Of a DNA stretch of 64,000 bases, positions 37,777-47,512 are shown one piece after another; position 1 is the stretch's first letter, and every line of letters starts with the position of its first letter. The stretch covers positions 1 through 64,000 of the forward strand of contig NZ_VIFV01000019.1 of the NCBI RefSeq assembly GCF_007004625.1. Reading direction: 5' to 3'. Position numbers and translations under genes: made by a program. This stretch comes from Planococcus salinarum (GTDB lineage: Bacteria > Bacillota > Bacilli > Bacillales_A > Planococcaceae). The notes beneath the pieces were generated by a model. The model had not been told where the DNA came from. It worked only from the letters and a program-made list of their open reading frames with translations, and searched no databases.

Positions 37777-38844
37777 TTATAAAATACGCAGCTCTTTTGT
37801 TGATTTGGTCAGTCTTTCGTTTCCGGACTCGGTAATCAGTATATCATCTTCGATGCGCACTCCGCCAATACCCGGCAAATAAATCCCGGGTTCCACTGTT
37901 ACGGCCATGCCGGGTTCAAGGACTACCTGCGATTTGAATGAAAGTCCAGGCCCTTCGTGTACCTCAAGTCCGATTCCGTGGCCTGTCGAATGTCCGAACG
38001 CATCCCCGTAGCCTTTGGATTTGATATGATCGCGGCCGATTGCATCAGCGTCATAGCCAGTCATCCCGGGAGCAATTTTCTCGACACCCAATTCTTGCGC
38101 CTCCAAAACGATCTGGTATATTTCCTTCAGTTTTTCGGAAGGCTCGCCGACCGCCACTGTGCGGGTAATATCAGAGATATAACCTTTATACAATGCGCCG
38201 AAATCCATTGTCACAAGGTCACCGGATTCGATCACTTTCTCTGATGCCACTCCGTGCGGCAAGGCAGAGCGCAATCCGGAAGCGACAATAACATCAAATG
38301 ATGATGAAGTTGCTCCCTGCTTGCGCATGAAGAATTCCAGTTCGTTCGATACTTCCAATTCAGTCATACCCGGTTGGATGAATGTGCAGATATATTCAAA
38401 AGTTTCATCTGCGATTTTTGCTGCCGCTTTCAGGATTTCGACTTCTTCCGGCGTCTTGATCATGCGGATTTTTTCGATGATCCCGCTTACCGGTTTCAAT
38501 TCGGCATCCATTTTTTCACGGTATTGTTCATAAGTTGAGTATGTAACAAAATCCTTTTCAAAACTGATCGTTTTCAGTCCGAGTTTCATGGCCTGTGCAG
38601 CTGCTTCTTCCAGCAGATTCGTTTTTGCCTGGATAATGTCAAAACCCTTCACCTGCTCGGCTGCCTGTTCAGTATAGCGGAAATCCGTTATGAACAAGGC
38701 ATCGTCTTTTGTTACGATTGCCAAACCGGATGAGCCGGTAAATTCCGTAATATAGCGAAGATTAAATTCGCTCGTAATCAGGAACGCTTCGATCTCGTGC
38801 TGAGTCATTTCGTTTCGCAGTTTTTGCAGTTTCAATCCAGTCAT
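37777..38844 (-). CDS. Xaa-Pro aminopeptidase family protein (YqhT)
   Basis: 355-aa M24 metallopeptidase removing N-terminal residues ahead of proline. N-terminal creatinase-like domain (1-130) and pita-bread catalytic domain. Metal ligands visible: Asp in VTMDFGALY and SDITRT, His in GHSTGHGIG, Glu in TVEPGIY and VRIEDD. Overlaps aroQ by 4 bp and lies before efp, as in B. subtilis. Confidence 0.92.
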   Translation of the reverse strand: MTGLKLQKLRNEMTQHEIEAFLITSEFNLRYITEFTGSSGLAIVTKDDALFITDFRYTEQAAEQVKGFDIIQAKTNLLEEAAAQAMKLGLKTISFEKDFVTYSTYEQYREKMDAELKPVSGIIEKIRMIKTPEEVEILKAAAKIADETFEYICTFIQPGMTELEVSNELEFFMRKQGATSSSFDVIVASGLRSALPHGVASEKVIESGDLVTMDFGALYKGYISDITRTVAVGEPSEKLKEIYQIVLEAQELGVEKIAPGMTGYDADAIGRDHIKSKGYGDAFGHSTGHGIGLEVHEGPGLSFKSQVVLEPGMAVTVEPGIYLPGIGGVRIEDDILITESGNERLTKSTKELRIL

Positions 38845-39281
38845 CCTCTCTGATTTCGTAAAAGTAATGCATGCAGACCCAAAAAATAAACATCTTTTCC
38901 AAATCCGGTAATCTGCCCATCCGCCACCGGCGCTATATAGGAATGGTGACGGAATTCTTCGCGCTTATAAACATTTGAAATATGCACTTCTATAACAGGG
39001 ACTTCCATGGAAGCAATGGCATCGCGGATTGCGATACTGGTATGTGTGTAAGCACCGGCATTCAGCACGACTCCATCGAAACTTTGCCGCTCTGCCTGCT
39101 GGAGCCAATCGATGATTTCCCCTTCATGGTTCGACTGGCTGTTGGTCAACTCTATGCCGTTGGCGTATGCAAACTGTTCGAGCTCGCCTATAAGCTGATC
39201 CAGTGTGAATGTACCATATGCATCCGGCTCCCGTTTGCCGAGCCGGTTCAGATTGGGGCCGTTCAATATCAAAACACGCAT
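38841..39281 (-). CDS. aroQ: 3-dehydroquinate dehydratase, type II
   Basis: 146-aa dodecameric enzyme of the shikimate route. LNGPNLNRLGKREPDAYG provides the active-site loop with Arg and Tyr; NAGAYTHTS and EVHISNVYKREEFR carry other catalytic residues. An ATG at 39281 with GGGAG eight bases upstream is preferred over a GTG three codons earlier. First gene of aroQ-pepP-efp. Confidence 0.95.
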   Translation of the reverse strand: MRVLILNGPNLNRLGKREPDAYGTFTLDQLIGELEQFAYANGIELTNSQSNHEGEIIDWLQQAERQSFDGVVLNAGAYTHTSIAIRDAIASMEVPVIEVHISNVYKREEFRHHSYIAPVADGQITGFGKDVYFLGLHALLLRNQRG

Positions 39282-39313
39282 CTTCTCCACTCCCTGTCAG
39301 AAACTTCTTCATT

Positions 39314-39341
39314 ATTTTATCATACGTACGGCATCGAGCAA
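39314..39341 (-). promoter_or_regulatory. Sigma-A promoter of aroQ-pepP-efp
   Basis: Minus-strand TTGCTC (39336-39341), 16-bp spacer, TAAAAT (39314-39319), about 30 bp before the aroQ start. Confidence 0.65.
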
Positions 39342-39388
39342 CACTAAACGGGAAAATGGGGGATTGAGCAGGCTCTGCCTGGTCCATT

Positions 39389-39418
39389 AAAAAAAGCGGA
39401 AGCCTCGGCTTCCGCTTG
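39389..39418 (-). terminator. Intrinsic terminator of nrdJ
   Basis: A perfect AAGCGGAAGCC / GGCTTCCGCTT stem with a 2-base loop is followed by seven Ts on the minus strand. Confidence 0.9.
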
Positions 39419-39430
39419 TTGTTCGTTATT

Positions 39431-41989
39431 TTATAAGCCGCATTTCAATTGTGCAGCACAATTTGTGCAGGTATTGCAGCCGCCCATTTCTTCGACCGTC
39501 CCCTGTCTGCAGACAGGACACGTATCGCCGACTTCCGAGCCGATGGTGACGTTGGTTGAACGCAGATCCTGGATCGTATCGATCAACACGATCGGGCGCT
39601 TTGTCTGGACTTCTTCCTGAGCTTCTTCTTCAAACGTGTTTTCTTCCGCTTTCAGCGTCAGGACCTGGGAATCACGGCTTCCATCAACGTAAACCGTTCC
39701 GCCCTTGGCGCCTCCTTTATAGAGGCGTGTATAGAGGCCTTCCACCTGATCTACGGTGTAGCCGCGTGGAGCATTGACGGTTTTCGAAATTGACGAATCT
39801 ATCCAGCGCTGGATGATGCACTGGACATCCGCGTGTGCTTCCGGTGCCAAATCCATGGAAGTGATGAACGCCTGCGGAAGATTCTCTTCACTGGCTTCCG
39901 GATTGTTCTTCAGGTATTCACGGACGATGTCCGCTTTGACTTCGATGAATTTGCCAAGACGGCCGCTGCGGTAATAAGTGAATGAATAATATGGTTCAAG
40001 ACCGGTGGAAACACCGACCATCGTGCCTGTTGAACCGGTAGGAGCAACCGTCAGCAAATGCGAGTTGCGGATGCCGTTTTCCAGGATGCCCTGGCGAATT
40101 TCTTCCGGCATGCCCTGCATAAAGCCGGTTTCCGTAAATGCTTTCCGTAGCGATGCTGTCTCTTCGGCAGTTTCGCCTTCAAGGAACGGGAAGCTTCCGC
40201 GTTCAGCTGCCAGCTCCGTAGAAACTTCATAGGCAGCCACAGCGATTGTCTTGAAAATCCGGTCGACAAGTTCATTGCCTTCCGGCGAGCCGTATTCTTT
40301 ATCACAATAAATCAGTAGATCGGCGAGTCCCATTACCCCGAGTCCGACACGGCGTTCTCCCAGTGCCTGGATGCGGTTATCTTCCAGGAAATAAGGAGTT
40401 GCATCAATTACATTGTCCTGCATGCGGACACCGACACGTACTGTTTCTTTCAAAGCGTCGAAGTCGACGGTTTTTGTTTTCGGATCAGCAAATTGCGCAA
40501 GATTGACAGCAGCCAGGTTACAAACCGAATACGGCGCCAGCGGCTGTTCTCCGCATGGATTAGTGGCCACGACTTTTTGGCCATAGGCTTTGGCATTCGT
40601 TTTTTCATTGGCGTTATCGATGAAGAATATGCCCGGTTCTGCTGAATAGGTCGCACAGACATTGATAAGGTTCCACAAATCCCGCGCTTTCATCGTGCGG
40701 TAAGTGCGGACTTTATGGCCCAGGCGCTCCCATTCACGGACATCGCCGACTTCCTGCCATTGCTCGTTATAGACGGCCATTTCTTCTTTCGAATATGACT
40801 CAACCGCCGGGAAGCGTAAATCGAAATCTGCGTCGTTTTCAACAGCTTCCATGAAATCATTCGTTAACGTGATGGAGATATTTGCGCCGGTAAGGAACTC
40901 CTCGTGGTGAACGGAATAGGTGCCGCCGTCACGCAGCTTGGTTTCAGCGTCGCGCATTATCTTCTCGTTGAATCCGCCCATGCCCGGAATTGTCCGGTAA
41001 TTGAGAACGCCTTGGTACATCGCTGTTTCCTGTTCAGTCAATGGCTTGAACTTCAATTTATCCTTCGCCAATTTCTTGATTGTTTCATCTTCCGTGTTTT
41101 CAATGAGGTATCGAAGGATTCGTGGATTCTGCATTTTCGAAATGATGAATTCCACAATATCCGGGTGCCAGTCGGCCAGCATGATCATCTGGGCGCCGCG
41201 CCGCGATCCACCCTGTTCCACGAGGTGAGTCAGCTTAGCAATATCATCAAGCCAGGATACCGAGCCTGATGATTTGCCGTTCACTCCGCGGGCCAGCGTA
41301 TTGCGGGGCCGCAATGTCGATCCGTTCGTACCCACACCGCCGCCGCGGCTCATGATTTCCATCACCTGTTTGCGGTGATCAGAAATACCTTCGCGCGAGT
41401 CCGCAACAAAAGGCATGACGTAGCAGTTGAAATAAGTTACATCCGTATCAGCACCCGCTCCGTAAAGGACCCGGCCAGCCGGAATGAATTTCAGGCCGAC
41501 AAGCTGTTCGTAGAACTTCGAAAACCATTCCTGGCGTTTTTCTTCTGTTACTTCCACAGATGCCAGGCCAGTAGCATTTCGTTTGGCGATCTGCTCATAA
41601 AATACTTCCAGCGGTTTTTCAATAACGTCAAGCGATTTTACAACAATGCCGTCGCCGCTATTTTCCTGGTTGTCGATTGCACTGCGGTAATCTTCCTCGA
41701 TCCAGACTTTCGCCTGATTTGCCGCCTGATCAATCGATACGATGAACCCAAGTCCCCGGGCAGGGAATTTCGGATCTTCCTTGACGGTTAGAACAACAAA
41801 ATCTCCAGCTTTCAAGGTCTTTTTCTCCGTATCCTTGAATGAATAGCGATCGATCATTACAAGACGTGATACCCCTTTATGCGTTGTCGACATGTCCGGT
41901 GTAATCGGATGCACTTGCGGAAACTGTTCAATGTCTTTGTTTAATGCCTCGGGCTTTAATGTGAAAACAGAATTAGTTGCAGAAACCAT
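39431..41989 (-). CDS. nrdJ: Adenosylcobalamin-dependent (class II) ribonucleotide reductase
   Basis: 852 aa. Ten-stranded barrel of RNRs with the active-site block NPCGEQPLAPYSVCNLAAVNL, GGGVGTNGSTLRPRN, a VAPTGSTGTM phosphate loop, and a C-terminal tail with CPVCRQGT…CNTCTNC, a cysteine cluster for re-reduction or zinc binding. Reduces ribonucleotides to deoxyribonucleotides without oxygen, using B12. AAGGAGG precedes the ATG. It occupies a place where B. subtilis carries lipM-mntR-yqhO-yqhR genes, and is preceded by tandem NrdR boxes. Confidence 0.95.
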   Translation of the reverse strand: MVSATNSVFTLKPEALNKDIEQFPQVHPITPDMSTTHKGVSRLVMIDRYSFKDTEKKTLKAGDFVVLTVKEDPKFPARGLGFIVSIDQAANQAKVWIEEDYRSAIDNQENSGDGIVVKSLDVIEKPLEVFYEQIAKRNATGLASVEVTEEKRQEWFSKFYEQLVGLKFIPAGRVLYGAGADTDVTYFNCYVMPFVADSREGISDHRKQVMEIMSRGGGVGTNGSTLRPRNTLARGVNGKSSGSVSWLDDIAKLTHLVEQGGSRRGAQMIMLADWHPDIVEFIISKMQNPRILRYLIENTEDETIKKLAKDKLKFKPLTEQETAMYQGVLNYRTIPGMGGFNEKIMRDAETKLRDGGTYSVHHEEFLTGANISITLTNDFMEAVENDADFDLRFPAVESYSKEEMAVYNEQWQEVGDVREWERLGHKVRTYRTMKARDLWNLINVCATYSAEPGIFFIDNANEKTNAKAYGQKVVATNPCGEQPLAPYSVCNLAAVNLAQFADPKTKTVDFDALKETVRVGVRMQDNVIDATPYFLEDNRIQALGERRVGLGVMGLADLLIYCDKEYGSPEGNELVDRIFKTIAVAAYEVSTELAAERGSFPFLEGETAEETASLRKAFTETGFMQGMPEEIRQGILENGIRNSHLLTVAPTGSTGTMVGVSTGLEPYYSFTYYRSGRLGKFIEVKADIVREYLKNNPEASEENLPQAFITSMDLAPEAHADVQCIIQRWIDSSISKTVNAPRGYTVDQVEGLYTRLYKGGAKGGTVYVDGSRDSQVLTLKAEENTFEEEAQEEVQTKRPIVLIDTIQDLRSTNVTIGSEVGDTCPVCRQGTVEEMGGCNTCTNCAAQLKCGL

Positions 41990-42021
41990 TTGACAATTCC
42001 TCCTTTATATTATAAGGGCAA

Positions 42022-42069
42022 ACACTATATGTAGTATTTATTCTTTTCCCATGATACAAGATATTGAAA
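42022..42069 (-). promoter_or_regulatory. Tandem NrdR boxes upstream of nrdJ
   Basis: ACACTATATGTAGTAT (42022-42037) and ATACAAGATATTGAAA (42054-42069), read on either strand, match the NrdR consensus acaCwAtATaTwGtgt at nearly all core positions. Their starts are 32 bp apart, about three helical turns, the usual arrangement for cooperative NrdR binding. They lie 33 bp before the nrdJ start. Confidence 0.85.
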
Positions 42070-42410
42070 CTTGTTTCCATAACAAAATTTTGCTTCCGGC
42101 AGTGCAGGGAGCAAAACCTTACACGCAGCAGGCTTCATACGAGTCATCAATTTTAAAATGAGTCTAAAGTGATAATTTTTGAACCAAATGCTTTTTCACG
42201 GCAAAGTTTCGGTAAACCGACTCCGAAATTGCGCCACATCCCGTGTTCCAGGTCAATGTCCCAGCTGCATCCACACTTCAGGTTTGTAACTCATCTGCGT
42301 CTCATTGAACTTGTCTTTCGTTGGCAATGATAAATTTACATGATTGCTGAAAGGATCCGATTCCCTTACATTTCACAGCATCGCCTCTTTTTATCCCCCA
42401 ACTGCCAATA
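42070..42410. other. Intergenic stretch between nrdJ and yqhL, no clear gene
   Basis: Holds an imperfect hairpin (TTTTGCTCC with GGAAGCAAAA, about 42092-42119) and a stretch whose minus reading encodes KCGCSWDIDLEHGMWRNF and 'KLCREKAFG' before a stop near 42162, but without a normal start upstream. It could be a decayed zinc-ribbon-like gene. No cobalamin riboswitch was recognised. Confidence 0.4.
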
Positions 42411-42416
42411 TTGCCA

Positions 42417-42446
42417 TTGAATTACCGAACCACTTTCTTTTATAAT
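42417..42446 (+). promoter_or_regulatory. Sigma-A promoter of yqhL
   Basis: TTGAAT (42417-42422), 18-bp spacer, perfect TATAAT (42441-42446), 28 bp before the start codon. Confidence 0.7.
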
Positions 42447-42474
42447 GAAGAGAGAATAGAAAGGGGCAAGACCA

Positions 42475-42858
42475 TTGGAATTTTTGTATTTTATCGCAGC
42501 ACTGTTATTTGCGATTATTGTGTACGCGATCGTAATGTATCTTCGCACGAAAAAAGCGGTCACCACGCTGACTCAGGACCAATTTATCGAAGGCTACCGC
42601 AAAGCGCAGCTGATCGATGTGCGCGAACCGAAAGATTTCGCCGCCGGACATATCCTGGGAGCGCGGAACATTCCTCAAACGCAATTGCGCCAGCGCCATA
42701 AGGAAATCCGTTCAGACAAGCCTGTTTATATCTATGACCAGAACGGCGCACGTGCAGGCCGTGTGGCAATTTTCCTGAAAAAACAGGGCTATGACCAAGT
42801 GTATCAATTACAGGGCGGCTTTAAGCAATGGACCGGTAAGATCAAGTCAAAAAAATGA
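42475..42858 (+). CDS. yqhL: Membrane-anchored rhodanese-like protein YqhL
   Basis: 127 aa: one N-terminal membrane helix (about 3-22), then a rhodanese domain (LIDVREPKDFAAGHILGARNIP…GGFKQWTGK). The position of the catalytic Cys in active rhodaneses reads YIYDQNGARAGR, with no cysteine anywhere in the loop, so sulfurtransferase activity is doubtful. TTG start with GGGG upstream. Own promoter and a bidirectional terminator; reads against gcvPB. Confidence 0.88.
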   Translation: MEFLYFIAALLFAIIVYAIVMYLRTKKAVTTLTQDQFIEGYRKAQLIDVREPKDFAAGHILGARNIPQTQLRQRHKEIRSDKPVYIYDQNGARAGRVAIFLKKQGYDQVYQLQGGFKQWTGKIKSKK

Positions 42859-42924
42859 CGCCGTCCCCTCCCTTGCTTGACTGCTTTCAACTCCTTGAAA
42901 AGAATAAGCACCGAAACTTTACAG

Positions 42925-42961
42925 AAAAATGCCTGGAAGCAAATCGCTTCCAGGCATTTTT
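42925..42961. terminator. Bidirectional terminator between yqhL and gcvPB
   Basis: A perfect GCCTGGAAGC / GCTTCCAGGC stem with a 5-base loop is flanked by AAAAAT and ATTTTT. Confidence 0.92.
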
Positions 42962-42964
42962 CTG

Positions 42965-44428
42965 TTATTCAGCTTTATGGTAGCGCAACACCGGTTTGCG
43001 TGCAGCCTTTGTTTCATCCAGGCGCTTGATAACCGTGGTATGAGGTGCATCCTGGACAATCTCCGGGTTCTCTTCCACTTCACGTGCGATCTGGATCATT
43101 GCATCGATGAACGCATCAAGTGTTTCCTTCGATTCCGTTTCGGTCGGTTCGATCATCATGCCTTCTTCCACATTTATCGGGAAGTAGATTGTCGGCGGAT
43201 GATATCCGAAGTCAAGCAGGCGCTTCGCCATATCCAGGGTGCGGACACCCATTTTTTTCTGGCGGCGGCCGCTCAGGACAAATTCATGTTTGCAGTGACG
43301 GTCATACGGCAGATCGAAATGCGGCTGCAGTCTGCGCATCATATAGTTGGCGTTCAAAACGGCATACTCCGTCACAGCTTTCAGGCCGTCCGGTCCCATT
43401 GAACGAATATATGTGTAAGCACGCACGTTGATGCCGAAGTTGCCGTAAAACGGTTTGACGCGGCCGATTGATTGCGGGCGGTCGTAGTCGAATGAAAAGA
43501 CGCCGTCCTTTTTGATCAGAATCGGTTTTGGCAGGTACGGCAATAAATCTTTGTTGACGCCGACAGGACCGGATCCCGGGCCGCCGCCGCCGTGTGGACC
43601 TGTGAATGTTTTATGCAGATTCAAGTGGACCACATCAAAGCCCATATCTCCCGGACGCGCTTTGGACATTACCGCATTCAGGTTGGCGCCGTCATAATAC
43701 AGCTTGCCGCCGACTTCATGGATAATTGCAGCCATTTCCAGAATCTGTTCTTCGAAAAGACCCAGCGTGTTCGGGTTCGTCAGCATCAAAGCAGCTGTAT
43801 CTTCCCCGACAACGCGTTTCAGATCTTCCAGATCAACCAGGCCGTGCTCATTCGATTTCACGGTAACGGTTTCAAATCCGGCTACCGTTGCAGAAGCGGG
43901 GTTTGTGCCGTGCGCGGAATCCGGAACGATGACTTTCGTACGTTTCATGTCGCCATTGGCTTCGTGGAAAGCACGGATCATCATCAGACCCGTCCATTCG
44001 CCGTGGGCACCAGCAGCCGGCTGCAGCGTCACTTCGTCCATACCGGTAATTTCCTTCAAATGCTCCTGAAGGTCATACATCAATTCCATTGCCCCCTGGA
44101 CAGTCGATTCGTCCTGCAGCGGATGGATATTGGCAAATCCGGAATAGCGTGCAACGGATTCATTGATTTTCGGGTTGTACTTCATTGTGCAGGAGCCGAG
44201 TGGATAGAAACCGGAATCAACTCCGTGGTTGCGTTTCGACAACGCCGTGTAATGGCGCATAATGTCGAGTTCCGAGACTTCCGGCAGGTCAGCAGCTTCT
44301 TCGCGCAGCAAGCCTTCCGGCAACAACTCAGCAAGATCGATTTCAGGAACGTCAAGTTCCGGCAGGCTGTAGCCGACGCGGCCTTCTTTGGTCATTTCAA
44401 AAATGAGTGGTTGGTTGTCTTTATGCAT
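42965..44428 (-). CDS. gcvPB: Glycine dehydrogenase (decarboxylating) subunit 2
   Basis: 487 aa, C-terminal half of glycine decarboxylase P-protein. The PLP lysine sits in [21 protein letters not shown]. With GcvPA it decarboxylates glycine and loads the aminomethyl group on GcvH lipoamide. Start 44428 is set by the family N-terminus ([10 protein letters not shown]) and GGGGG upstream; it overlaps gcvPA by 8 bp. Length equals B. subtilis GcvPB. Confidence 0.96.
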   Translation of the reverse strand: MHKDNQPLIFEMTKEGRVGYSLPELDVPEIDLAELLPEGLLREEAADLPEVSELDIMRHYTALSKRNHGVDSGFYPLGSCTMKYNPKINESVARYSGFANIHPLQDESTVQGAMELMYDLQEHLKEITGMDEVTLQPAAGAHGEWTGLMMIRAFHEANGDMKRTKVIVPDSAHGTNPASATVAGFETVTVKSNEHGLVDLEDLKRVVGEDTAALMLTNPNTLGLFEEQILEMAAIIHEVGGKLYYDGANLNAVMSKARPGDMGFDVVHLNLHKTFTGPHGGGGPGSGPVGVNKDLLPYLPKPILIKKDGVFSFDYDRPQSIGRVKPFYGNFGINVRAYTYIRSMGPDGLKAVTEYAVLNANYMMRRLQPHFDLPYDRHCKHEFVLSGRRQKKMGVRTLDMAKRLLDFGYHPPTIYFPINVEEGMMIEPTETESKETLDAFIDAMIQIAREVEENPEIVQDAPHTTVIKRLDETKAARKPVLRYHKAE

Positions 44429-45767
44429 GAGAAGCCCCCATTTCCTGCACGAATGCATCGATTTCTTCTTTTGTGCGCTGTTCTGTAACGGCAACAAGCA
44501 CATGTCCTTCAAATTCTTCGTAGCTCAAGCCCAGGTCATAGCCGCCGATCATCCCTTTTTGCAGTAGAGAAGCATTCAGCTTTTTGACCGGTGAATCTGT
44601 TTTTACGACGATTTCATTGAAATGGGCTCCTTCAAACGCAATTTCAAACCCGGCCGCTTTCAATTGTTGCTTCATATAATATGTTTTTGTGATGTTCTGG
44701 ATGGCAATTTCTTTTGTGCCTTCTTTGCCGAGCGCTGTCATGGCAACAGAAGCCGCCAAAGCGTTTAAAGCCTGGTTCGAACAGATATTCGACGTGGCTT
44801 TGTCGCGGCGGATGTGCTGTTCTCTGGCCTGCAGGGTCAAGACGAAACCGCGGCGGCCATCTTCATCCGTCGTTTCACCGACAAGGCGTCCTGGCACTTT
44901 TCGCATCAATGCTTTGGTTACTGCGAAATAACCGCAATGGGGTCCGCCGAAAGCTTCCGGTATGCCGAAAGGCTGGGCATCGCCCACTGTAATATCCGCA
45001 CCGAGCTTGCCTGGCGGTGTAAGCGCGCCAAGTGCCAGCGGATTCGATGATACTGCAAACAAAGCACCGGCTCCATGGACAATCGGTTCGATTTCTTTCA
45101 GGTTTTCCACCTGGCCGAAAAAGTTCGGGTACTGGATCATGACCACTGCTGTATTGTCATCGATCATATTTTTTAGCGCTTCCAGATCCGTGTGGCCGTC
45201 CTTCAATGGAATTTCTTCCACCGCGATGGACTGACCAAGTGCATATGAACGGACAACGGCACGCGTCTCTGGATGGACCGCCCGCGACACAAGAATTTTT
45301 TTGCGGCGCGTATGGCCGGCAGCCAACATCCCGGCTTCAGCAAGGGCAGTTCCGCCGTCATACATCGATGAGTTGGCGATTTCCATGCCCGTCAATTCGC
45401 TGATCATGGTCTGGAATTCAAAAATCGCCTGCAATTCTCCCTGAGAAATCTCCGGCTGGTATGGCGTGTAAGCCGTATAGAACTCGGAACGCGAAATTAC
45501 ATGATCGACGATGATCGGTTTGTAATGGTCGTAAACCCCTGCTCCAAGGAATGAAGCATATGTGTTCGAATCGGCGTTTTTCGCAGCCAATTGGGACAAT
45601 TCCTTTGTCAGCGATGATTCGGATTTTGCCGGTTTGATATTGTACTCACCTTTAAAACGGACTTTCTCCGGGATATCGGCAAATAATTCCTCAATCGACT
45701 GGATGCCGATTGTATCGAGCATAGCTTTTTCATCTTGAGGCGTCATTGGTAAATAGCGATGTTTCAT
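44421..45767 (-). CDS. gcvPA: Glycine dehydrogenase (decarboxylating) subunit 1
   Basis: 448 aa, N-terminal half of P-protein ([20 protein letters not shown]…[23 protein letters not shown]…[12 protein letters not shown]). Start 45767 fits the family N-terminus with AAAAGGGG 10-12 bases upstream. A 273-bp gap containing a family B palindromic repeat separates it from gcvT, although both should be read from the riboswitch promoter. Confidence 0.95.
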   Translation of the reverse strand: MKHRYLPMTPQDEKAMLDTIGIQSIEELFADIPEKVRFKGEYNIKPAKSESSLTKELSQLAAKNADSNTYASFLGAGVYDHYKPIIVDHVISRSEFYTAYTPYQPEISQGELQAIFEFQTMISELTGMEIANSSMYDGGTALAEAGMLAAGHTRRKKILVSRAVHPETRAVVRSYALGQSIAVEEIPLKDGHTDLEALKNMIDDNTAVVMIQYPNFFGQVENLKEIEPIVHGAGALFAVSSNPLALGALTPPGKLGADITVGDAQPFGIPEAFGGPHCGYFAVTKALMRKVPGRLVGETTDEDGRRGFVLTLQAREQHIRRDKATSNICSNQALNALAASVAMTALGKEGTKEIAIQNITKTYYMKQQLKAAGFEIAFEGAHFNEIVVKTDSPVKKLNASLLQKGMIGGYDLGLSYEEFEGHVLVAVTEQRTKEEIDAFVQEMGASHA

Positions 45768-45800
45768 CGAGTGCTGTCCCCTTTTCAATTGAAATTATAT

Positions 45801-46038
45801 AAGTCGAATTAATAGTCTTAAGTAGCCGATATTCCGCAAAACAGCTCCGAAGACATTAGCCATCGCTTGCGAGGCTAAGTCTTTGCTGTTTTGCTCCATA
45901 TCTCTAGAGATTTCTCTAGCGCCGGCGCGCCTCCGGACTGGGCGAAGCAATAAGACAAGTGTTCTTCTTGGCTTATTGCGGGAGCTTTGTCCAAAGCGCC
46001 GAAGCGGTTTAAATAAAGTTATATCATTGATTCGACTT
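45801..46038. repeat. Large palindromic repeat, family B, copy 2 (gcvPA-gcvT gap)
   Basis: The core 45823-46006 starts CCGATATTCCGCAAAACAGC and ends GCGCCGAAGCGG, sharing with 17844-18300 the blocks TGCTCCATATCTCT-A-GAGATTTCTCT, CCGGCGCGCCT and GGCTTATTGCGGGAGCT; it lacks the ~250-bp inner module of copy 1. It is bracketed by AAGTCGAAT (45801-45809) and the inverse ATTCGACTT (46030-46038). The bracketing sequence differs from copy 1, but the arrangement is the same. Confidence 0.85.
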
Positions 46039-46040
46039 AA

Positions 46041-47138
46041 TTAATTGCTGCGCTTATAAAATGGTGTTTGGACTGTAACTGCTTTTAACCGCTTGTTGCG
46101 GATTTCAACTTCGAGTTCCTGGCCGAGTTCAGCGTGTTCTGTCGCAACGAGGGCAAGGCCGATGTTTTTCTTCAATGTAGGAGATTGGGTGCCAGTGGTC
46201 ACTTCTCCGATTCTTTCGTCATTCAAATAGACGGAATAGCCGTGGCGCGGAATGCCTTTGTCGATCATTTCAATGCCGACAAGCTTGCGCGGAACGCCGC
46301 CTTCTTTCTGAGCGGCCAGCGCCTCTTTCCCGACGAAATCTTCTTTTGCCAGTTTCACGACAAAATTGATGCCTGCTTCTAGTGGAGAAATGTCTTTGGT
46401 CAGCTCCTGGCCATAAAGCGCAAGGCATGCTTCGAAACGCAATGTATCACGGGCACCAAGGCCGGCAGGAATGACGCCGTCCTCTTTGCCTTCATTCAGA
46501 ATTTCCTCCCATAACGCTATGGAAGCTTCCGGAGAAGCATAAATCTCGAAACCATTTTCTCCAGTATAGCCCGTACGGGAAAAGAGAACCGGATGGCCGG
46601 CAATTACAACGTCTTTTTTAAAACGGAACGGCCTGATATCGGACAAGTTTTCATCGGTCAGCCGTTGAAGCACTGTCTCAGCAAGCGGCCCCTGCAGAGC
46701 AAGCAAACCGTATTGATCGGAAACATTTTCCAGTGTGACACCGTCAATCGATTGCTTTTGCATCCACTCGAAATCCTTTTCGATATTCGAGGCGTTGACG
46801 ACCAGCATGTAATGTTCTTCGTCAAAGCGGTAAGTCAGCAGATCATCGACCGTTCCCCCGTCCGGATAGCACATTGCCGTATATTGCGCTTGCCCGTCTT
46901 TGATTTTGGAAATATCGTTGGTCAGAAGGTTTTGAAGGAATGCCAGGCTGTTGGGACCGGAAACCAGAATCTCCCCCATGTGCGAAACGTCGAAAAGCCC
47001 CGCTTTTGTTCGCACAGCTTCATGCTCTTCTTTGATGCTCGAAAACTGCACCGGCAACTCCCAGCCACCGAAATCGATCGTTTTTCCTCCATACTGCGCG
47101 TATGACTCAAATAAAGGTGTGCGTTGTAATTCTCCCAT
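46041..47138 (-). CDS. gcvT: Aminomethyltransferase (glycine cleavage T protein)
   Basis: 365 aa. Transfers the methylene group from GcvH to tetrahydrofolate, releasing ammonia. [32 protein letters not shown], the folate-site Asp of VDDLL and [18 protein letters not shown] are family hallmarks. First gene of gcvT-gcvPA-gcvPB, directly under a glycine riboswitch. AGGAGGAAG precedes the ATG. Confidence 0.96.
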   Translation of the reverse strand: MGELQRTPLFESYAQYGGKTIDFGGWELPVQFSSIKEEHEAVRTKAGLFDVSHMGEILVSGPNSLAFLQNLLTNDISKIKDGQAQYTAMCYPDGGTVDDLLTYRFDEEHYMLVVNASNIEKDFEWMQKQSIDGVTLENVSDQYGLLALQGPLAETVLQRLTDENLSDIRPFRFKKDVVIAGHPVLFSRTGYTGENGFEIYASPEASIALWEEILNEGKEDGVIPAGLGARDTLRFEACLALYGQELTKDISPLEAGINFVVKLAKEDFVGKEALAAQKEGGVPRKLVGIEMIDKGIPRHGYSVYLNDERIGEVTTGTQSPTLKKNIGLALVATEHAELGQELEVEIRNKRLKAVTVQTPFYKRSN

Positions 47139-47168
47139 TCATCTTCCTCCTCATTTAACAGATGCCAT

Positions 47169-47368
47169 AAAAAAAGACAGAGATTTCCCCATGAAGGGAA
47201 ATCTCTGTCCTGGAACCTGAAAGTTTACCGTTACGGTTTTCCTCTTTGGTAGCTGCACTGCAGCGTTCTCCAGAGATGCGTCCGGCACGAGTCTTTTTGC
47301 CTGAGAGATTCATGGCCTTTGCCACTTGCTCCTTCGGCGACGCTTTCGCGTTCTCTCCCCGTGCTTTC
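47169..47368 (-). ncRNA. Tandem glycine riboswitch with terminator, leader of gcvT
   Basis: Read on the minus strand, aptamer 1 runs from about 47364 to 47285 (GGGGAGAG, GCCGAAGGAGCAA, AATCTCTCAGGCAAAA; P1 GCACG/CGTGC). Aptamer 2 runs from about 47280 to 47195 (CTCTGGAGA, ACCAAAGAGG, AAACTTTCAGG, CCAGGACAGAG). A terminator GACAGAGATTTCCC / GGGAAATCTCTGTC with seven Ts follows (47169-47209). The 3' side of aptamer 2 P1 is also the 5' arm of the terminator, so glycine should favour read-through (ON switch). Upstream to 47512 only AT-rich sequence is seen; no promoter is certain. Confidence 0.95.
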
Positions 47369-47512
47369 ATCCGCCCAAATCAAAACGTTTGGTCCATAGC
47401 GCTATACAAATTTCGTATAACTTCGTCTATATCCTAACATTATTGAAGGGTAAGCGCAATCTTTTTTACGCAATCCCACAAAACACGAACATTTAATCAC
47501 AAGTAATATTTA

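Noticed and set aside
42185-42250. tRNA-Pro-like start (CGGGATGTGGCGCA) on the minus strand
   Set aside because: No acceptor, anticodon or T-arm follows; no cloverleaf can be drawn.
43592-44488. 298-codon plus-strand frame
   Set aside because: Antisense shadow of gcvPB.
47410-47440. loxP-like arm (GACGAAGTTAT, near match to a loxP half-site)
   Set aside because: Only one arm matches and the partner differs; AT-rich chance similarity upstream of the glycine riboswitch.
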